The notes: generated by a model not told the origin, from the sequence alone. A DNA stretch of 41,864 nt from an uncultured Allobaculum sp. (GCA_910579655.1 CAJTVE010000021.1:1-41864), one strand, 5' to 3'. Shown: positions 7,556 through 16,199, numbered from the stretch's first letter. Made by a program: numbers and translations.

Positions 7556-9097
7556 TCAAGCGTTGTTTTGCCCTGATCCTTCTTTCTTCGAATGGGGGCA
7601 TTCTTCCTTTTTCCGGTCAGCCTGAGTTGCGGCTTCTTCCTGAATCAGCCTGTGTGCGATCTGAGTCAGCAGGTTGAGCTGAGCCTGGCGGGTATCGAGT
7701 CCAGGGCGTAAGATCACTTCTTTTAAGACAGCCTCCAGAGCCTTCGAAATCTGTACTCCCTGGAGTTTTGTCGTTTCCAATACATCCCGGCCATTGATTT
7801 TGAGCTGATTTAAAGCCAGCGGATGTTTGTTTTTTTCGGCTTCATAAAAGGTTCTGAAAGCCTCCAGGCTTGCCAGCCGATCATGCGTTGCATGGGCCAT
7901 AATGTCGCCGTACTGCACATCAAAAAGCTTTTCCACCATCTCATCCGGCCAGCCTTTTAAAACCCGCAGTTTATAAAGGTTTTTCAGGTTTGGTTTGTAA
8001 AACGTATCGTGATAACGGACGAGCTGGACAATCTGTTCACTCATCTTGCGGGACAGTTTTAAGACTTTCACCACCCGGCGGGCAATCTTTTCCGATTCCA
8101 CTTCATGGCGTTTGAAATGATCATGGCCATCATAAAATTCATGGGTGGCGGGCTTGCCGGTATCATGCAAAAGCAAAGCCCACGCACTGGCCGGATCTTT
8201 AGTCGGCAGATTTTTCAGGGCATCAATCGTATGATGCAAAACATCGGTATAGTGGTAGACCGAGTTCTGTTCGGTATGGAGCATGACCTCCAGCTCTGGA
8301 ATCCACGGTTTGAATAATGCCGTCATCTGATCCAGGATTTGGGGAGAGTTGAGCAAAATCTCCTCCACTTCGGGGACAGTCCGCTCGACGGCTACGTTGG
8401 AAATACTCGGGGCAAGCTTATCGATGGCTTCTTTGGTCTTTGGATCCAGCTTAAAGCCATAGCGGCCCGCAAACCGGAAAGCACGAAGCATCCGCAGGGC
8501 ATCTTCTTCAAAGCGGCGCACTGGATCACCAACAGCCCGGATGATCCCCTGTTCAAGGTCTTTCTGGCCGCCGAAGGGATCCACCAGACCTGTTTTCGGG
8601 TTCCAGGCCATGGCATTGATGGTAAAGTCGCGACGGGCGAGATCCTCTTCAAGATCCGTAACAAAGTCAACGGAATCGGGATGGCGATGATCCTGATACT
8701 GGCCTTCTTTGCGAAAGGTGGTGACTTCCATTGGACCATCTTCGGTCATGACGGTAATGGTGCCATGGGCAATGCCAGTCGGGATCGTCTTTTCAAAAAG
8801 GGCTTGCACTTTTTCTGGTCTGGCGCTGGTGGTCAGATCATAATCGTGGGGTTTCTTGCCAAGTCTTGCATCCCGTACGCAGCCACCAACCAGGTATGCC
8901 TGCTCGCCATGATCTTCCAGTGTTTCCATCACCTGCCTGATCCCCTGAGGCAGATCTGGAAACAAATTGAAAGAATCCGATATTGCTTTTATTGCTTTTT
9001 TTTCGTTCTCTTCTTTCTTTTCATCCCGTTTCGCAGCTGAACTTAGCTTGGTGTCTGTTTCTGGGTTCAGTTCTTTGCGGGTATTTTGATTCATCAT
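7556..9097 (-). CDS. cca: CCA tRNA nucleotidyltransferase with HD domain
   Basis: 513 residues. A charged N-terminal extension of about 45 residues precedes the class II nucleotidyltransferase head: AYLVGGCVRDARLGKKPHDY with the catalytic DxD (HDYDL), VTTFRKEGQY and LARRDFTINAMAW. The RNA-binding neck and body follow, then an HD phosphohydrolase domain (LLHDTGKPATHEF and a later His cluster). It repairs or completes the 3' CCA of tRNAs. The tRNA genes here already encode CCA, so its role would mainly be repair. The start is ATG at 9097: AAGGAG ends 8 bases upstream, and a GTG at 9106 overlaps that site and is rejected. Confidence 0.93.
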   Translation of the reverse strand: MMNQNTRKELNPETDTKLSSAAKRDEKKEENEKKAIKAISDSFNLFPDLPQGIRQVMETLEDHGEQAYLVGGCVRDARLGKKPHDYDLTTSARPEKVQALFEKTIPTGIAHGTITVMTEDGPMEVTTFRKEGQYQDHRHPDSVDFVTDLEEDLARRDFTINAMAWNPKTGLVDPFGGQKDLEQGIIRAVGDPVRRFEEDALRMLRAFRFAGRYGFKLDPKTKEAIDKLAPSISNVAVERTVPEVEEILLNSPQILDQMTALFKPWIPELEVMLHTEQNSVYHYTDVLHHTIDALKNLPTKDPASAWALLLHDTGKPATHEFYDGHDHFKRHEVESEKIARRVVKVLKLSRKMSEQIVQLVRYHDTFYKPNLKNLYKLRVLKGWPDEMVEKLFDVQYGDIMAHATHDRLASLEAFRTFYEAEKNKHPLALNQLKINGRDVLETTKLQGVQISKALEAVLKEVILRPGLDTRQAQLNLLTQIAHRLIQEEAATQADRKKEECPHSKKEGSGQNNA

Positions 9098-9417
9098 GAA
9101 TCCCACTCCTTTTGATCTGTTCGCTGCCTGGCTATAGATTTCTTGTCTTTGTGCCGACAGCTTGTTTGTTCATTGTTTCTTTCTCGTGTTTCTTTCTGGG
9201 GGTTCTGGCTCTCCAGGCTCCAGAATTTCTGCCTCTATTCTGTAGATATTTTTGTGGTGCTGACTCTTATTTGCATCGAATCTTTCAAAAAAAGTCTCCA
9301 CTCCCCTACAGGAGCAGAGACTGAATGGACACCCTTCTTGACGTTCAGGATCTTTCTTCTTGAATCTTCTGGATCTGTTCGAATATGGCTCTAAATCCAA
9401 TCCAATCAGATTCGATC
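9098..9417. other. Intergenic region upstream of cca
   Basis: About 320 bp between the cca start and the end of sseB, both on the minus strand. Apart from the terminator at 9287-9322 I see no gene. Confidence 0.5.
9287..9322 (-). terminator. Intrinsic terminator of the tldD-pmbA-sseB operon
   Basis: Minus-strand hairpin with outer stem AGTCTC/GAGACT and inner CTCC/GGAG, followed by seven T residues. Confidence 0.87.
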
Positions 9418-10215
9418 TTAGTGGAACATCTTGGTGTAGATGGGCTGAGAGGTTTTTTTGATGTCCCGACCCAGTTTTGTGTCCGCAAACATGAATTCGA
9501 TATCTTTTCCGCCAGCTGCTGGTTTGATCATTTCGCTTAAACGGGTAAAGATGCCGGTATCTTTTTCAGCTGCATCCACCAGGATAAACCAGTGCACTTT
9601 GGCATCTTCTGGTTTTTCGACTGGTTTGTCTGTTTCCAGACGCTCTTTGAGGTAGATGGCTTCGATGGCTGAATCGTGGAATCCACCGGAAATCAGGGCG
9701 GCTTCCATATCCTGCAAATCGCCTTCCGGATTTCTCAGATACAGATTCTGGCCGCTGTTGATTTCCTGCTGACGCAATGGGGAGCGGTAGGCCTTTAAGA
9801 AATTCTGGATGAATTCGGTTGGGAAAGGCACATCCGCACCGGCCGGATCAACGACAACGCCTGTAATATCCTGTTTGGCTTTTAAAAGCATTGGCATGTA
9901 CTGATCCATGCTCATGACTACACAATTGGTGCCTTTTTCACCATACAGTTTTTTCACTTCTTCAACAGAAGTAAAGAACGGGAACAGACGGACACCGTTT
10001 TCGTTGGTCACAACCATTGGCGCTACTTTTGTATCCGGACTGAAGTGCATTTTTCCCTGTTCATCGGTTGTTGGTTCTTTGTCCCATTTCGCCGGGATCA
10101 TAATTTTCGTATCGACAAGCGCCTGAGCGGCCTTGACGAGATTTTCATCACTGCCATCAGCACGGAAGTTTTCCAATGCCTTGCGCAGAATATCGTTATC
10201 AAACGCAAATTCCAT
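9418..10215 (-). CDS. SseB family protein
   Basis: 265 residues. The N-terminal half (about 15-130) matches the SseB domain (PF07179), with VRLFPFFTSVEEVKKLYG, CVVMSMDQYMPMLLKA and GVVVDPAGADVPFP. The second half (about 155-260) matches an SseB C-terminal domain. E. coli SseB overproduction affects serine sensitivity; its biochemical role is not established. The ATG is 2 bases after the pmbA stop and its ribosome binding site GGAGGAA lies within the last pmbA codons, so it is translated from the tldD-pmbA transcript. Confidence 0.85.
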   Translation of the reverse strand: MEFAFDNDILRKALENFRADGSDENLVKAAQALVDTKIMIPAKWDKEPTTDEQGKMHFSPDTKVAPMVVTNENGVRLFPFFTSVEEVKKLYGEKGTNCVVMSMDQYMPMLLKAKQDITGVVVDPAGADVPFPTEFIQNFLKAYRSPLRQQEINSGQNLYLRNPEGDLQDMEAALISGGFHDSAIEAIYLKERLETDKPVEKPEDAKVHWFILVDAAEKDTGIFTRLSEMIKPAAGGKDIEFMFADTKLGRDIKKTSQPIYTKMFH

Positions 10216-10217
10216 GT

Positions 10218-11543
10218 TTATTCATTTCCTCCAATTGAAACTTCTTTAAAAAGAATAGCCGGGGCGCAGACATTGCGGGTTTCCCATTTCAGATCGTTGC
10301 CAACAGCGACGACATTGTTCATCAGTTCGATGAAGTTGCCAGCAACTGTAATCAGCGTCAGCGGGCGGACTTTCCGGCCATTTTCAACCAGGTAGCCCTG
10401 GGCCTGTAAAGAGAAGTTGGTGCTGACAAAATCAACACCAGCGTGCATGCCGCCAAGATCGGTGATGATGACTCCATCGCCCATCTGTTCAATCAGCTGG
10501 TCCATGCTTTCGTCCCCTGGCTGGATATACAGGTTCATTGGAGAGACATCGGTTGCACCGGCCCCACTTTTGAAGCCATTACCGGTGGACTCGGTGTTCA
10601 TTTTTAAAGCAGATTTGGTGTTATGCAGAATTGTTTCGAAAACACCATGATCCACAACCGTTTTTGTGTAGGTTGGATGACCTTCATCATCATAGTTCTG
10701 TAAGAACAGAGCATCCAGATTTCGAGGGTCATCAATGATTGTAATTTTGTCGGAGAAGATTTTCTCATGCAGTTTGTCGGTGAGCGGAGAAATTCCCTTG
10801 GCGATCAGTGAGCCGGAGAACATGGCAGAAAAGCAGCTGAATAAAGTGGACATGGTCTCATAATTAAAAATAACCGGGCAAAGTCGGCTTGCCGCAGAAC
10901 GGGCGTGCAGATGCGAAGAAACTTTGTCAACCAGTTCTGTGACAAAAGCATCCTGATCAAAGTCATCAAGATTTTCAATCAGTTTCACCAGATATCCATC
11001 ACGCAGATCCTCGCCATCGACCATAGTGACAGCCGCCACAACAGCCTGCATGCCGGAATGATCCTGCACGTTAACGCCTAAGGAATTGGTCAGTTCACTG
11101 AATGTGCTGGCACTTTCAAAAGCGACCTGGTTGACCATGCGCACCCGATCATCCGCAGCGAGCAGTTTCTTTTCCACAGAAGAGAGTACGTTCAGAATCT
11201 GGGCAGAGTCGGGTTCAATCCAGTGTTTGGTGGATTTCACTTCTTTGGTCTCCATTGGGCCGACGAAAATATCTTTTTCAGACTCGGAGACTTCTTTGGC
11301 AGCTGTAATCAGCTGACCGAGCACTTCATCCATCTTTTCGTCTTCCACTTTTTCAAGGGAAGTCGAAACGATCTTGCCGCCAATCAGAGCGCGCAGTGAA
11401 GTGGACAAAATCCGGGAAGTGACAAAAGAGTCCAGCTGGCCTTCAAACCAGTTCATTTCGCGCGAACGGGACTTAACCTGGGTAATTTCCAGACCTTCGA
11501 TCTTCAACTCTCTGGCGCGATCGATCCATTGCTGCTTATTCAT
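10218..11543 (-). CDS. pmbA: TldE/PmbA family metallopeptidase partner subunit
   Basis: 441 residues of the TldD/PmbA fold. It lacks the HExxxH motif of the neighbouring TldD, as expected for PmbA (TldE), the partner that forms a heterodimeric protease with it. Conserved stretches include SGAGATDVSPMNLYIQPGD and GVIITDLGGMHAGVDFVSTNFSLQAQG. In E. coli TldD/TldE degrades unfolded peptides and matures microcin B17 and degrades CcdA. The start overlaps the end of tldD by 8 bp, implying translational coupling and equal synthesis of both subunits. Confidence 0.92.
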   Translation of the reverse strand: MNKQQWIDRARELKIEGLEITQVKSRSREMNWFEGQLDSFVTSRILSTSLRALIGGKIVSTSLEKVEDEKMDEVLGQLITAAKEVSESEKDIFVGPMETKEVKSTKHWIEPDSAQILNVLSSVEKKLLAADDRVRMVNQVAFESASTFSELTNSLGVNVQDHSGMQAVVAAVTMVDGEDLRDGYLVKLIENLDDFDQDAFVTELVDKVSSHLHARSAASRLCPVIFNYETMSTLFSCFSAMFSGSLIAKGISPLTDKLHEKIFSDKITIIDDPRNLDALFLQNYDDEGHPTYTKTVVDHGVFETILHNTKSALKMNTESTGNGFKSGAGATDVSPMNLYIQPGDESMDQLIEQMGDGVIITDLGGMHAGVDFVSTNFSLQAQGYLVENGRKVRPLTLITVAGNFIELMNNVVAVGNDLKWETRNVCAPAILFKEVSIGGNE

Positions 11544-12930
11544 GATCAGTGCCTCCTACGGTGATGGATTTAACCCGGATCGCCGGCTGGCCGACATTGG
11601 TTGGAACGGAACCGGAAACCGATCCGCACATTCCCTGGGCCAGTTCAAGGTTGTCGGAAACCATATCGATATTTTTCAGGATTTCAGCCCCGCTGCCAAT
11701 TAACATGGCCCCGATGACTGGATCTGTGACTTTGCCATCTTCAATCAGATAGCCTTCGTTGACACCAAAGTTGAATTCACCGGTATTTGGATTGACGGAT
11801 CCGCCGCCCATTGACTTGCAGTAAAGACCAAACTTGATGTCTTTGAACATATCTTCTTTTTTATCCGTACCCGGGGCAATAAAGGTATTGCTCATCCGGC
11901 TGGTTGGTTCGAATTTATAGGATTCACGACGACCCGAACCGGAAGATGGGGTATCCATGCGGCGGCCGTTGAGACGGTCAACCATGTATTGCGTCAGGAC
12001 GCCATCCTTGATCAGGATCCGCTTTTGCTGCGGATTGCCTTCATCATCCATATTCTGAGAACCCCACTGACCGGGCATTGTGCCATCGTCATAGGCGGTG
12101 ACTTTTTCAGAGGCGATCATTTCGCCTTTTTTATTGGCAAAGACAGACATATTCTTGGCAACTGCGGTTGCTTCCAGTGAGTGGCCGCAGGATTCATGGA
12201 AAATAACACCGCCAAAACCATTATCGATAATGACGGGCATCACGCCGCTTGGCGCCTTTTTGGCCCGTAAGAGAACCTGAGCCACTCTGGCAGCTTCCTG
12301 ACCCGCTTTATACGGAGCATGTTCGCCGACAAAATATTCGAGTCCCTGGCTGGCCCCTGGGGCAGAACCGGAAGACTGGACATTGGTTCCTTCTTTGGCA
12401 AAAGCAGTCACACGTAAACGGGAACGCTTGCGCACATCGCCTTTGAGCAGGCCTTCTGTATTGGCAACCTGGACTTCCTGGTGGATACTGGAAAGGCCGG
12501 CCGTAGCCTTGAAGATCTTTTCTCCGGCATCACGGGCACCCTTGATCGCTTCGCTGATCATGCCGATTTTGACTTCATCTTCACTTTCGAAAGGATCAAT
12601 TTCGACTGGCGAGATATTTTCAGCCATTGTTTTTTCATTGAGAACAAGGACTGGTCCATCTTCTTCTTTTCCGATTGCATCGCGCAGGTCATTGATGATC
12701 TCTTCGAGTGATTTTTCATCCATTTCATTGGTGTAACCATAAACAGATGAGTTGCCTTTATAAAGACGAATACCAGCTCCGGCTCTGATGGTGCGGTTGA
12801 TATCTTCTACATCGTCATTGACCATGGAGATGGATTCGCTTTTCGTTTCTTCTTCAAAAATCTCTGCAAAGTCAGCCTTGGATTTCATGGCCAGGGTCAG
12901 CAAAGATTCGAGTTGTTTTTTACTGAGCAT
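11536..12930 (-). CDS. tldD: TldD metalloprotease
   Basis: 464 residues. The zinc motif HESCGH sits in FGGVIFHESCGHSLEATAV, and the C-terminal region carries the usual MGGGSVNPNTGEFNFGV and GMCGSVSGSVPTNVGQPAIR stretches. It is the catalytic half of the TldD/PmbA complex. The ATG at 12930 follows GAGGTGAAAAA. A TATACT -10 element lies at 12960-12955 on the minus strand, with a weak -35. First gene of the three-gene operon with pmbA and sseB. No bacteriocin precursor gene is seen next to it. Confidence 0.95.
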   Translation of the reverse strand: MLSKKQLESLLTLAMKSKADFAEIFEEETKSESISMVNDDVEDINRTIRAGAGIRLYKGNSSVYGYTNEMDEKSLEEIINDLRDAIGKEEDGPVLVLNEKTMAENISPVEIDPFESEDEVKIGMISEAIKGARDAGEKIFKATAGLSSIHQEVQVANTEGLLKGDVRKRSRLRVTAFAKEGTNVQSSGSAPGASQGLEYFVGEHAPYKAGQEAARVAQVLLRAKKAPSGVMPVIIDNGFGGVIFHESCGHSLEATAVAKNMSVFANKKGEMIASEKVTAYDDGTMPGQWGSQNMDDEGNPQQKRILIKDGVLTQYMVDRLNGRRMDTPSSGSGRRESYKFEPTSRMSNTFIAPGTDKKEDMFKDIKFGLYCKSMGGGSVNPNTGEFNFGVNEGYLIEDGKVTDPVIGAMLIGSGAEILKNIDMVSDNLELAQGMCGSVSGSVPTNVGQPAIRVKSITVGGTDHE

Positions 12931-13070
12931 TTTTTCACCTCATTCTAATCTCTAAGTATAGCAAATCCTTCATATAATCCATAGCAGCCCGCGGTAACGA
13001 TACCATTTCCTTTTTTTGAACAGCTGGACAGCGCCGCCAAAAAATATTTAAATTTTTGAAGAGTTTTACT

Positions 13071-13226
13071 TTCCTTTTGGGCGGGGGATGTGGTATAAAT
13101 TTCGTGTTGCTTGAGACGGACGTCAGTCCTGGTCAGGTAATCTTATTCATCTTCGTTTCCTTCAAAATTCAAGTTGAAAAAATTCTTAAATTTCCGCTTG
13201 CATTTCGAAACAGAAACGAGTAAGAT
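13071..13226 (+). promoter_or_regulatory. Tandem promoters of tRNA cluster 1
   Basis: P1: TTCCTT (13071-13076), 17-bp spacer, TATAAA (13094-13099). P2: TTGCAT (13198-13203), 17-bp spacer, TAAGAT (13221-13226), preceded by AAATTTCCGC. The same two blocks with nearly the same spacing occur before tRNA cluster 2. The rest of 12931-13245 holds nothing else I can identify. Confidence 0.6.
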
Positions 13227-13245
13227 GATTAAGCAATCGCGGCAT

Positions 13246-13322
13246 GCGCCATTAGCTCAATTGGATAGAGTGTCTGACTACGGATCAGAAGGTTGTGGGT
13301 TCGACTCCTGCATGGCGCGCCA
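13246..13322 (+). tRNA. tRNA-Arg (ACG)
   Basis: Full cloverleaf with encoded CCA. Acceptor GCGCCAT/ATGGCGC, anticodon loop CTACGGA. It differs from the copy at 15700 by one base in the D stem, giving a G.U pair there. Confidence 0.96.
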
Positions 13323-13332
13323 TTTTATAAGT

Positions 13333-13409
13333 CGGGACGTAGCACAGCTTGGTAGTGCACCTGGTTTGGGACCAGGGGGTCGCAGGTTCGAATCCTGTCG
13401 TCCCGACCA
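13333..13409 (+). tRNA. tRNA-Pro (TGG)
   Basis: Acceptor CGGGACG/CGTCCCG, anticodon loop TTTGGGA, encoded CCA. Its D arm is identical to that of the Pro (GGG) gene at 15780. Confidence 0.95.
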
Positions 13410-13421
13410 TTTTTTGTTTCT

Positions 13422-13498
13422 GGCTGGATAGCTTAGTTGGCTAGAGCATCCGGTTCATACCCGGAAGGTCGTGAGTTCGAGTCTCACTCCCGCCACCA
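13422..13498 (+). tRNA. tRNA-Met (CAT), elongator, acceptor-stem mismatch
   Basis: Anticodon loop TTCATAC and encoded CCA. The acceptor arms GGCTGGA and TCCCGCC leave a T/C mismatch at the fourth pair. The copy at 15908 pairs throughout. The body of the two genes is otherwise the same. Confidence 0.88.
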
Positions 13499-13499
13499 T

Positions 13500-13576
13500 G
13501 GACCCTTAGCGCAGTTGGTAAGAGCTGCCGGCTCATAACCGGTTGGTCGCGGGTTCGAATCCTGCAGGGTCCACCA
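13500..13576 (+). tRNA. tRNA-Ile2 (CAT, lysidine-modified)
   Basis: Acceptor GGACCCT/AGGGTCC and anticodon loop CTCATAA. The body resembles Bacillus tRNA-Ile2, whose C34 is changed to lysidine by TilS to read AUA, rather than a Met tRNA. It starts one base after the Met gene ends. Confidence 0.8.
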
Positions 13577-13591
13577 CTGAAACCAAAAACA

Positions 13592-13616
13592 AATCCCAAT
13601 GCTGGGATTTTTTTTG
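13592..13616 (+). terminator. Terminator of tRNA cluster 1
   Basis: Stem AATCCCA/TGGGATT with an ATGC loop and a run of T residues. Confidence 0.88.
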
Positions 13617-13785
13617 TGGGCCAATGAGAGAAGTGATTTATGGGATCCCTTCTCTTTCCGGCATGTGCTTTTGGCATTCTGCTGGTTTGTTTCCATTTTT
13701 TGGTTTTCTTGTTTTGATCAGGATGATTCGGATAGCTGATTGTAGCTCGTCATCTTTCAGGGTTTTCCATGTCAAAATTAAGAAG
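13617..13785 (+). other. Gene-free stretch before an orphan terminator
   Basis: No open frame with a ribosome binding site. It could encode a small RNA ending at the terminator at 13786-13826, but no promoter is clear. Confidence 0.3.
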
Positions 13786-13826
13786 AAGCGGCAGCTTTCA
13801 TTTTCTGGAAGCTGCCGCTTTTTTTA
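13786..13826 (+). terminator. Strong terminator with no assigned gene
   Basis: Stem AGCGGCAGCTT/AAGCTGCCGCT with an 11-nt loop and seven T residues on the plus strand only. Confidence 0.85.
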
Positions 13827-14230
13827 TCCTCGGTTTTTTCGCCGCCAGAGTCTCGAAAAGCAATTTTACAAATCCCTTTTTCCATCAGACTTTTCAGCAA
13901 ACCCCAGAAAATCTCTTCTCTTTTTGAATGACCACACGAAATTTTCACCTCATCTGATCCAAAACGATTCTATTGTCTTTCCACCTATTCCTTCCTAATT
14001 CTTTTCGGCTTCTTCCTTCCTAATTCTTTTCAGCTCCCTTTGCCGTCAGCCTTCAGGTCATAAGAAAACGCATGATTTGATACACCCGAACTGGAACCTA
14101 TAAAAAAATAGAAGCGGACTGAAAAATCAAAGCCGTATATTCCTTGCCTGCTTATCTACAAAAGCAGCGGCTGAACAAGTTCCACAGCCACCTTAAATCA
14201 AAACTTTTTTGAAAAAAATTTGATTTAGGA

Positions 14231-14383
14231 CTTTCCTTTTGGAAGAGTTCTGTTATTATATCTAAGCGCCAAGGCGCTAGCCGATTCCAAGCATTCTGAT
14301 TCAGACATCAGAATGCTGGTTCAAATCAATCAGAAAAAAAATTAAAATTTCCGCTTGCAATTTGAATCTGAATCAGTTAACAT
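14231..14383 (+). promoter_or_regulatory. Tandem promoters and hairpin leader of tRNA cluster 2
   Basis: An upstream block with CTTTCCTTTTGG and a TATTATAT -10 region (about 14231-14260) parallels P1 of cluster 1. P2 is TTGCAA (14355-14360), 17-bp spacer, TAACAT (14378-14383), preceded by AAATTTCCGC. Between them lies a perfect 10-bp hairpin AGCATTCTGA/TCAGAATGCT (14290-14299 with 14308-14317). The rest of 13827-14230 holds no gene that I can see. Confidence 0.6.
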
Positions 14384-14395
14384 AATAAAGCACAT

Positions 14396-14472
<77 letters not shown>

Positions 14473-14475
14473 TGT

Positions 14476-14551
14476 GGTCTCTTAGCTCAGTAGGTAGAGC
14501 AAAGGACTGAAAATCCTTGTGTCGTTGGTTCGATTCCGACAGAGACCACCA
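14476..14551 (+). tRNA. tRNA-Phe (GAA)
   Basis: Acceptor GGTCTCT/AGAGACC, anticodon loop CTGAAAA, encoded CCA. Confidence 0.96.
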
Positions 14552-14563
14552 TTTTGAAAGCAC

Positions 14564-14588
14564 AGCACGGTGAAAGCCGTGCTTTTTT
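14564..14588 (+). terminator. Terminator of tRNA cluster 2
   Basis: Stem GCACGG/CCGTGC with a 6-nt loop, then six T residues. Confidence 0.88.
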
Positions 14589-14647
14589 ATTGTTCATTTT
14601 TCTCTCTTGCCAGCCTGTTGACGCTGTAGGAGATAACCCATCATCAA

Positions 14648-14676
14648 ATAAAAACAGCCGCGCTGGACGGCTGCTC
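14648..14676 (-). terminator. Intrinsic terminator of gpmA
   Basis: Minus-strand stem CAGCCG/CGGCTG (arms 14673-14668 and 14660-14655) followed by five T residues. It lies about 90 bp past the stop codon. A second, less regular hairpin (CAGAGTCCA/TGGTCTCTG, about 14688-14719) lies between. Confidence 0.75.
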
Positions 14677-14762
14677 ATTCAAAACCAGAGACCAAGTCTG
14701 TTCAGGCCTGGACTCTGATTTTTAAAAAACAATCTCTGTATCTGTTTTTTCAGACCGGTTTT

Positions 14763-15509
14763 TTATTTGGCTTTTCCCTGGTTAGCGACGGCTTCCATCT
14801 TGGCTTTGATCGCATCTGCGTCACCAAGATAATAATGGCGCAGGACGTTCATATCATCATCAAATTCATAAACCAGTGGAACACCAGTCGGAATATTGAG
14901 ATTCAGGACATCCTCGTTGCTCATGTTATCCAGGTATTTGACCAGCGCACGCAAGGAGTTGCCATGAGCTGCAATGATCACTCGTTCTCCGTTTTCAACA
15001 TCCGGTTTGATGTGTTCTTCATAATAAGGAATAACACGTTCGATGGTGGTCTTCAAAGACTCAGTTAACGGCAGTTCATCCGGATCGATTTTGGCATAGT
15101 GTTCCTGATTCCGCGGTGCTCTTGGATCCTCAGGGCTTAATGCAGGCGGCAGGACATCGAAAGAGCGACGCCATATTTTGACCTGTTCATCTCCATATTT
15201 TTGGGCTGTGTCAGCCTTATTGAGTCCCTGCAGGGCACCATAATGGCGTTCATTGAGTTTCCAGGTTTTCTCGACTGGAATATAGTTTTCATCCAGTTCA
15301 TCGAGAACATGATTGAGAGTATGAACGGCACGTTTGAGATAGGATGTATAGGCCTTATCAAATTTGTAGCCATCTTCTTTGAGCAGTTTGCCTGCCTGAA
15401 CGGCTTCCTGATGGCCTTTTTCAGAAAGATCGACATCCGTCCAGCCTGTGAATCTATTTTCCTTGTTCCATTCACTTTCACCATGACGGATCAGAACCAG
15501 TTTTTTCAT
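14763..15509 (-). CDS. gpmA: 2,3-bisphosphoglycerate-dependent phosphoglycerate mutase
   Basis: 248 residues, the usual GpmA length. The phosphohistidine motif is LVLIRHGESEWN near the N terminus, with FTGWTDVDLSEKG and LNERHYGALQGLNK after it and the second catalytic His in VIIAAHGNSLRALVKYLDN. It interconverts 3- and 2-phosphoglycerate in glycolysis. GAGGAGG precedes the ATG. A perfect inverted repeat lies directly downstream of the -10 element, which suggests repression at this promoter. It has its own terminator and is set between tRNA clusters on the opposite strand. Confidence 0.97.
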   Translation of the reverse strand: MKKLVLIRHGESEWNKENRFTGWTDVDLSEKGHQEAVQAGKLLKEDGYKFDKAYTSYLKRAVHTLNHVLDELDENYIPVEKTWKLNERHYGALQGLNKADTAQKYGDEQVKIWRRSFDVLPPALSPEDPRAPRNQEHYAKIDPDELPLTESLKTTIERVIPYYEEHIKPDVENGERVIIAAHGNSLRALVKYLDNMSNEDVLNLNIPTGVPLVYEFDDDMNVLRHYYLGDADAIKAKMEAVANQGKAK

Positions 15510-15528
15510 GGATTACCTCCTCTTATAC

Positions 15529-15553
15529 AGTTAGTTTATACTAACTATTATAT
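15529..15553 (-). promoter_or_regulatory. gpmA -10 element with palindromic operator
   Basis: On the minus strand TATAAT (15553-15548) is followed at once by AGTTAGT-ATAA-ACTAACT (15546-15529), a perfect 7-bp inverted repeat with a 4-bp centre, covering the expected start site. The -35 is weak. The cognate repressor is not identifiable. Confidence 0.65.
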
Positions 15554-15651
15554 CTGTTTTCTATAGACCGAACATGATTTTTGCCTCGATTATTTAGCCG
15601 AACAATGCAATTTTGATGCTCCTGCCGCAATTAGGGAATTTACGAAATCAG

Positions 15652-15679
15652 TTGCCTTTTGACAGAGGTTTGTTATAAT
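15652..15679 (+). promoter_or_regulatory. Promoter of tRNA cluster 3
   Basis: TTGCCT (15652-15657), 16-bp spacer, TATAAT (15674-15679). A perfect TTGACA (15659-15664) is present but too close to this -10 to pair with it. This promoter is unlike those of clusters 1 and 2. Confidence 0.6.
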
Positions 15680-15699
15680 TGTCCTTGCGTTAAGCGAAT

Positions 15700-15776
<77 letters not shown>

Positions 15777-15779
15777 TCT

Positions 15780-15856
15780 CGGGATGTAGCACAGCTTGGT
15801 AGTGCACTTGCATGGGGTGCAAGGGGTCGCAGGTTCAAATCCTGTCATCCCGACCA
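15780..15856 (+). tRNA. tRNA-Pro (GGG)
   Basis: Acceptor CGGGATG/CATCCCG, anticodon loop ATGGGGT. D arm and most of the T arm match the Pro (TGG) gene, so the two are paralogs with a replaced anticodon arm. Confidence 0.93.
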
Positions 15857-15907
15857 TTTGTTATGGTTTTATTGTTATATCTGTTTTGTTTTTACAAAAC
15901 TTAAGTT

Positions 15908-15984
15908 GGCTAGGTAGCTTAGTTGGCTAGAGCATCCGGTTCATACCCGGAAGGTCGTGAGTTCGAGTCTCACTCTAGCCACCA
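15908..15984 (+). tRNA. tRNA-Met (CAT), elongator, second copy
   Basis: Acceptor GGCTAGG/TCTAGCC pairs fully (one G.U). Anticodon loop TTCATAC, encoded CCA. Confidence 0.95.
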
Positions 15985-15989
15985 ACTTT

Positions 15990-16080
15990 GGAGAAGTACC
16001 CAAGTGGTTGAAGGGTCCGGTCTTGAAAACCGGTAGGTCGTGCAAGCGGCGCCAGGGTTCGAATCCCTGCTTCTCCGCCA
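15990..16080 (+). tRNA. tRNA-Ser (TGA)
   Basis: 91 nt with the long variable arm of class II tRNAs. Acceptor GGAGAAG/CTTCTCC, anticodon loop CTTGAAA, encoded CCA. Confidence 0.96.
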
Positions 16081-16085
16081 TATAT

Positions 16086-16162
<77 letters not shown>

Positions 16163-16170
16163 GACAAATG

Positions 16171-16199
16171 ACCCTGACCTTTTGTGGTCAGGTTTTTTA
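16171..16199 (+). terminator. Terminator of tRNA cluster 3
   Basis: Stem CCTGACC/GGTCAGG with a 6-nt loop, then six T residues. Confidence 0.9.

Noticed and set aside
8339..9040. 233-codon plus-strand open frame over cca
   Set aside because: Antisense to a confident gene with no family match or ribosome binding site.
13543..13998. 151-codon plus-strand open frame at the end of tRNA cluster 1
   Set aside because: Begins within the Ile2 tRNA gene and has no ribosome binding site.
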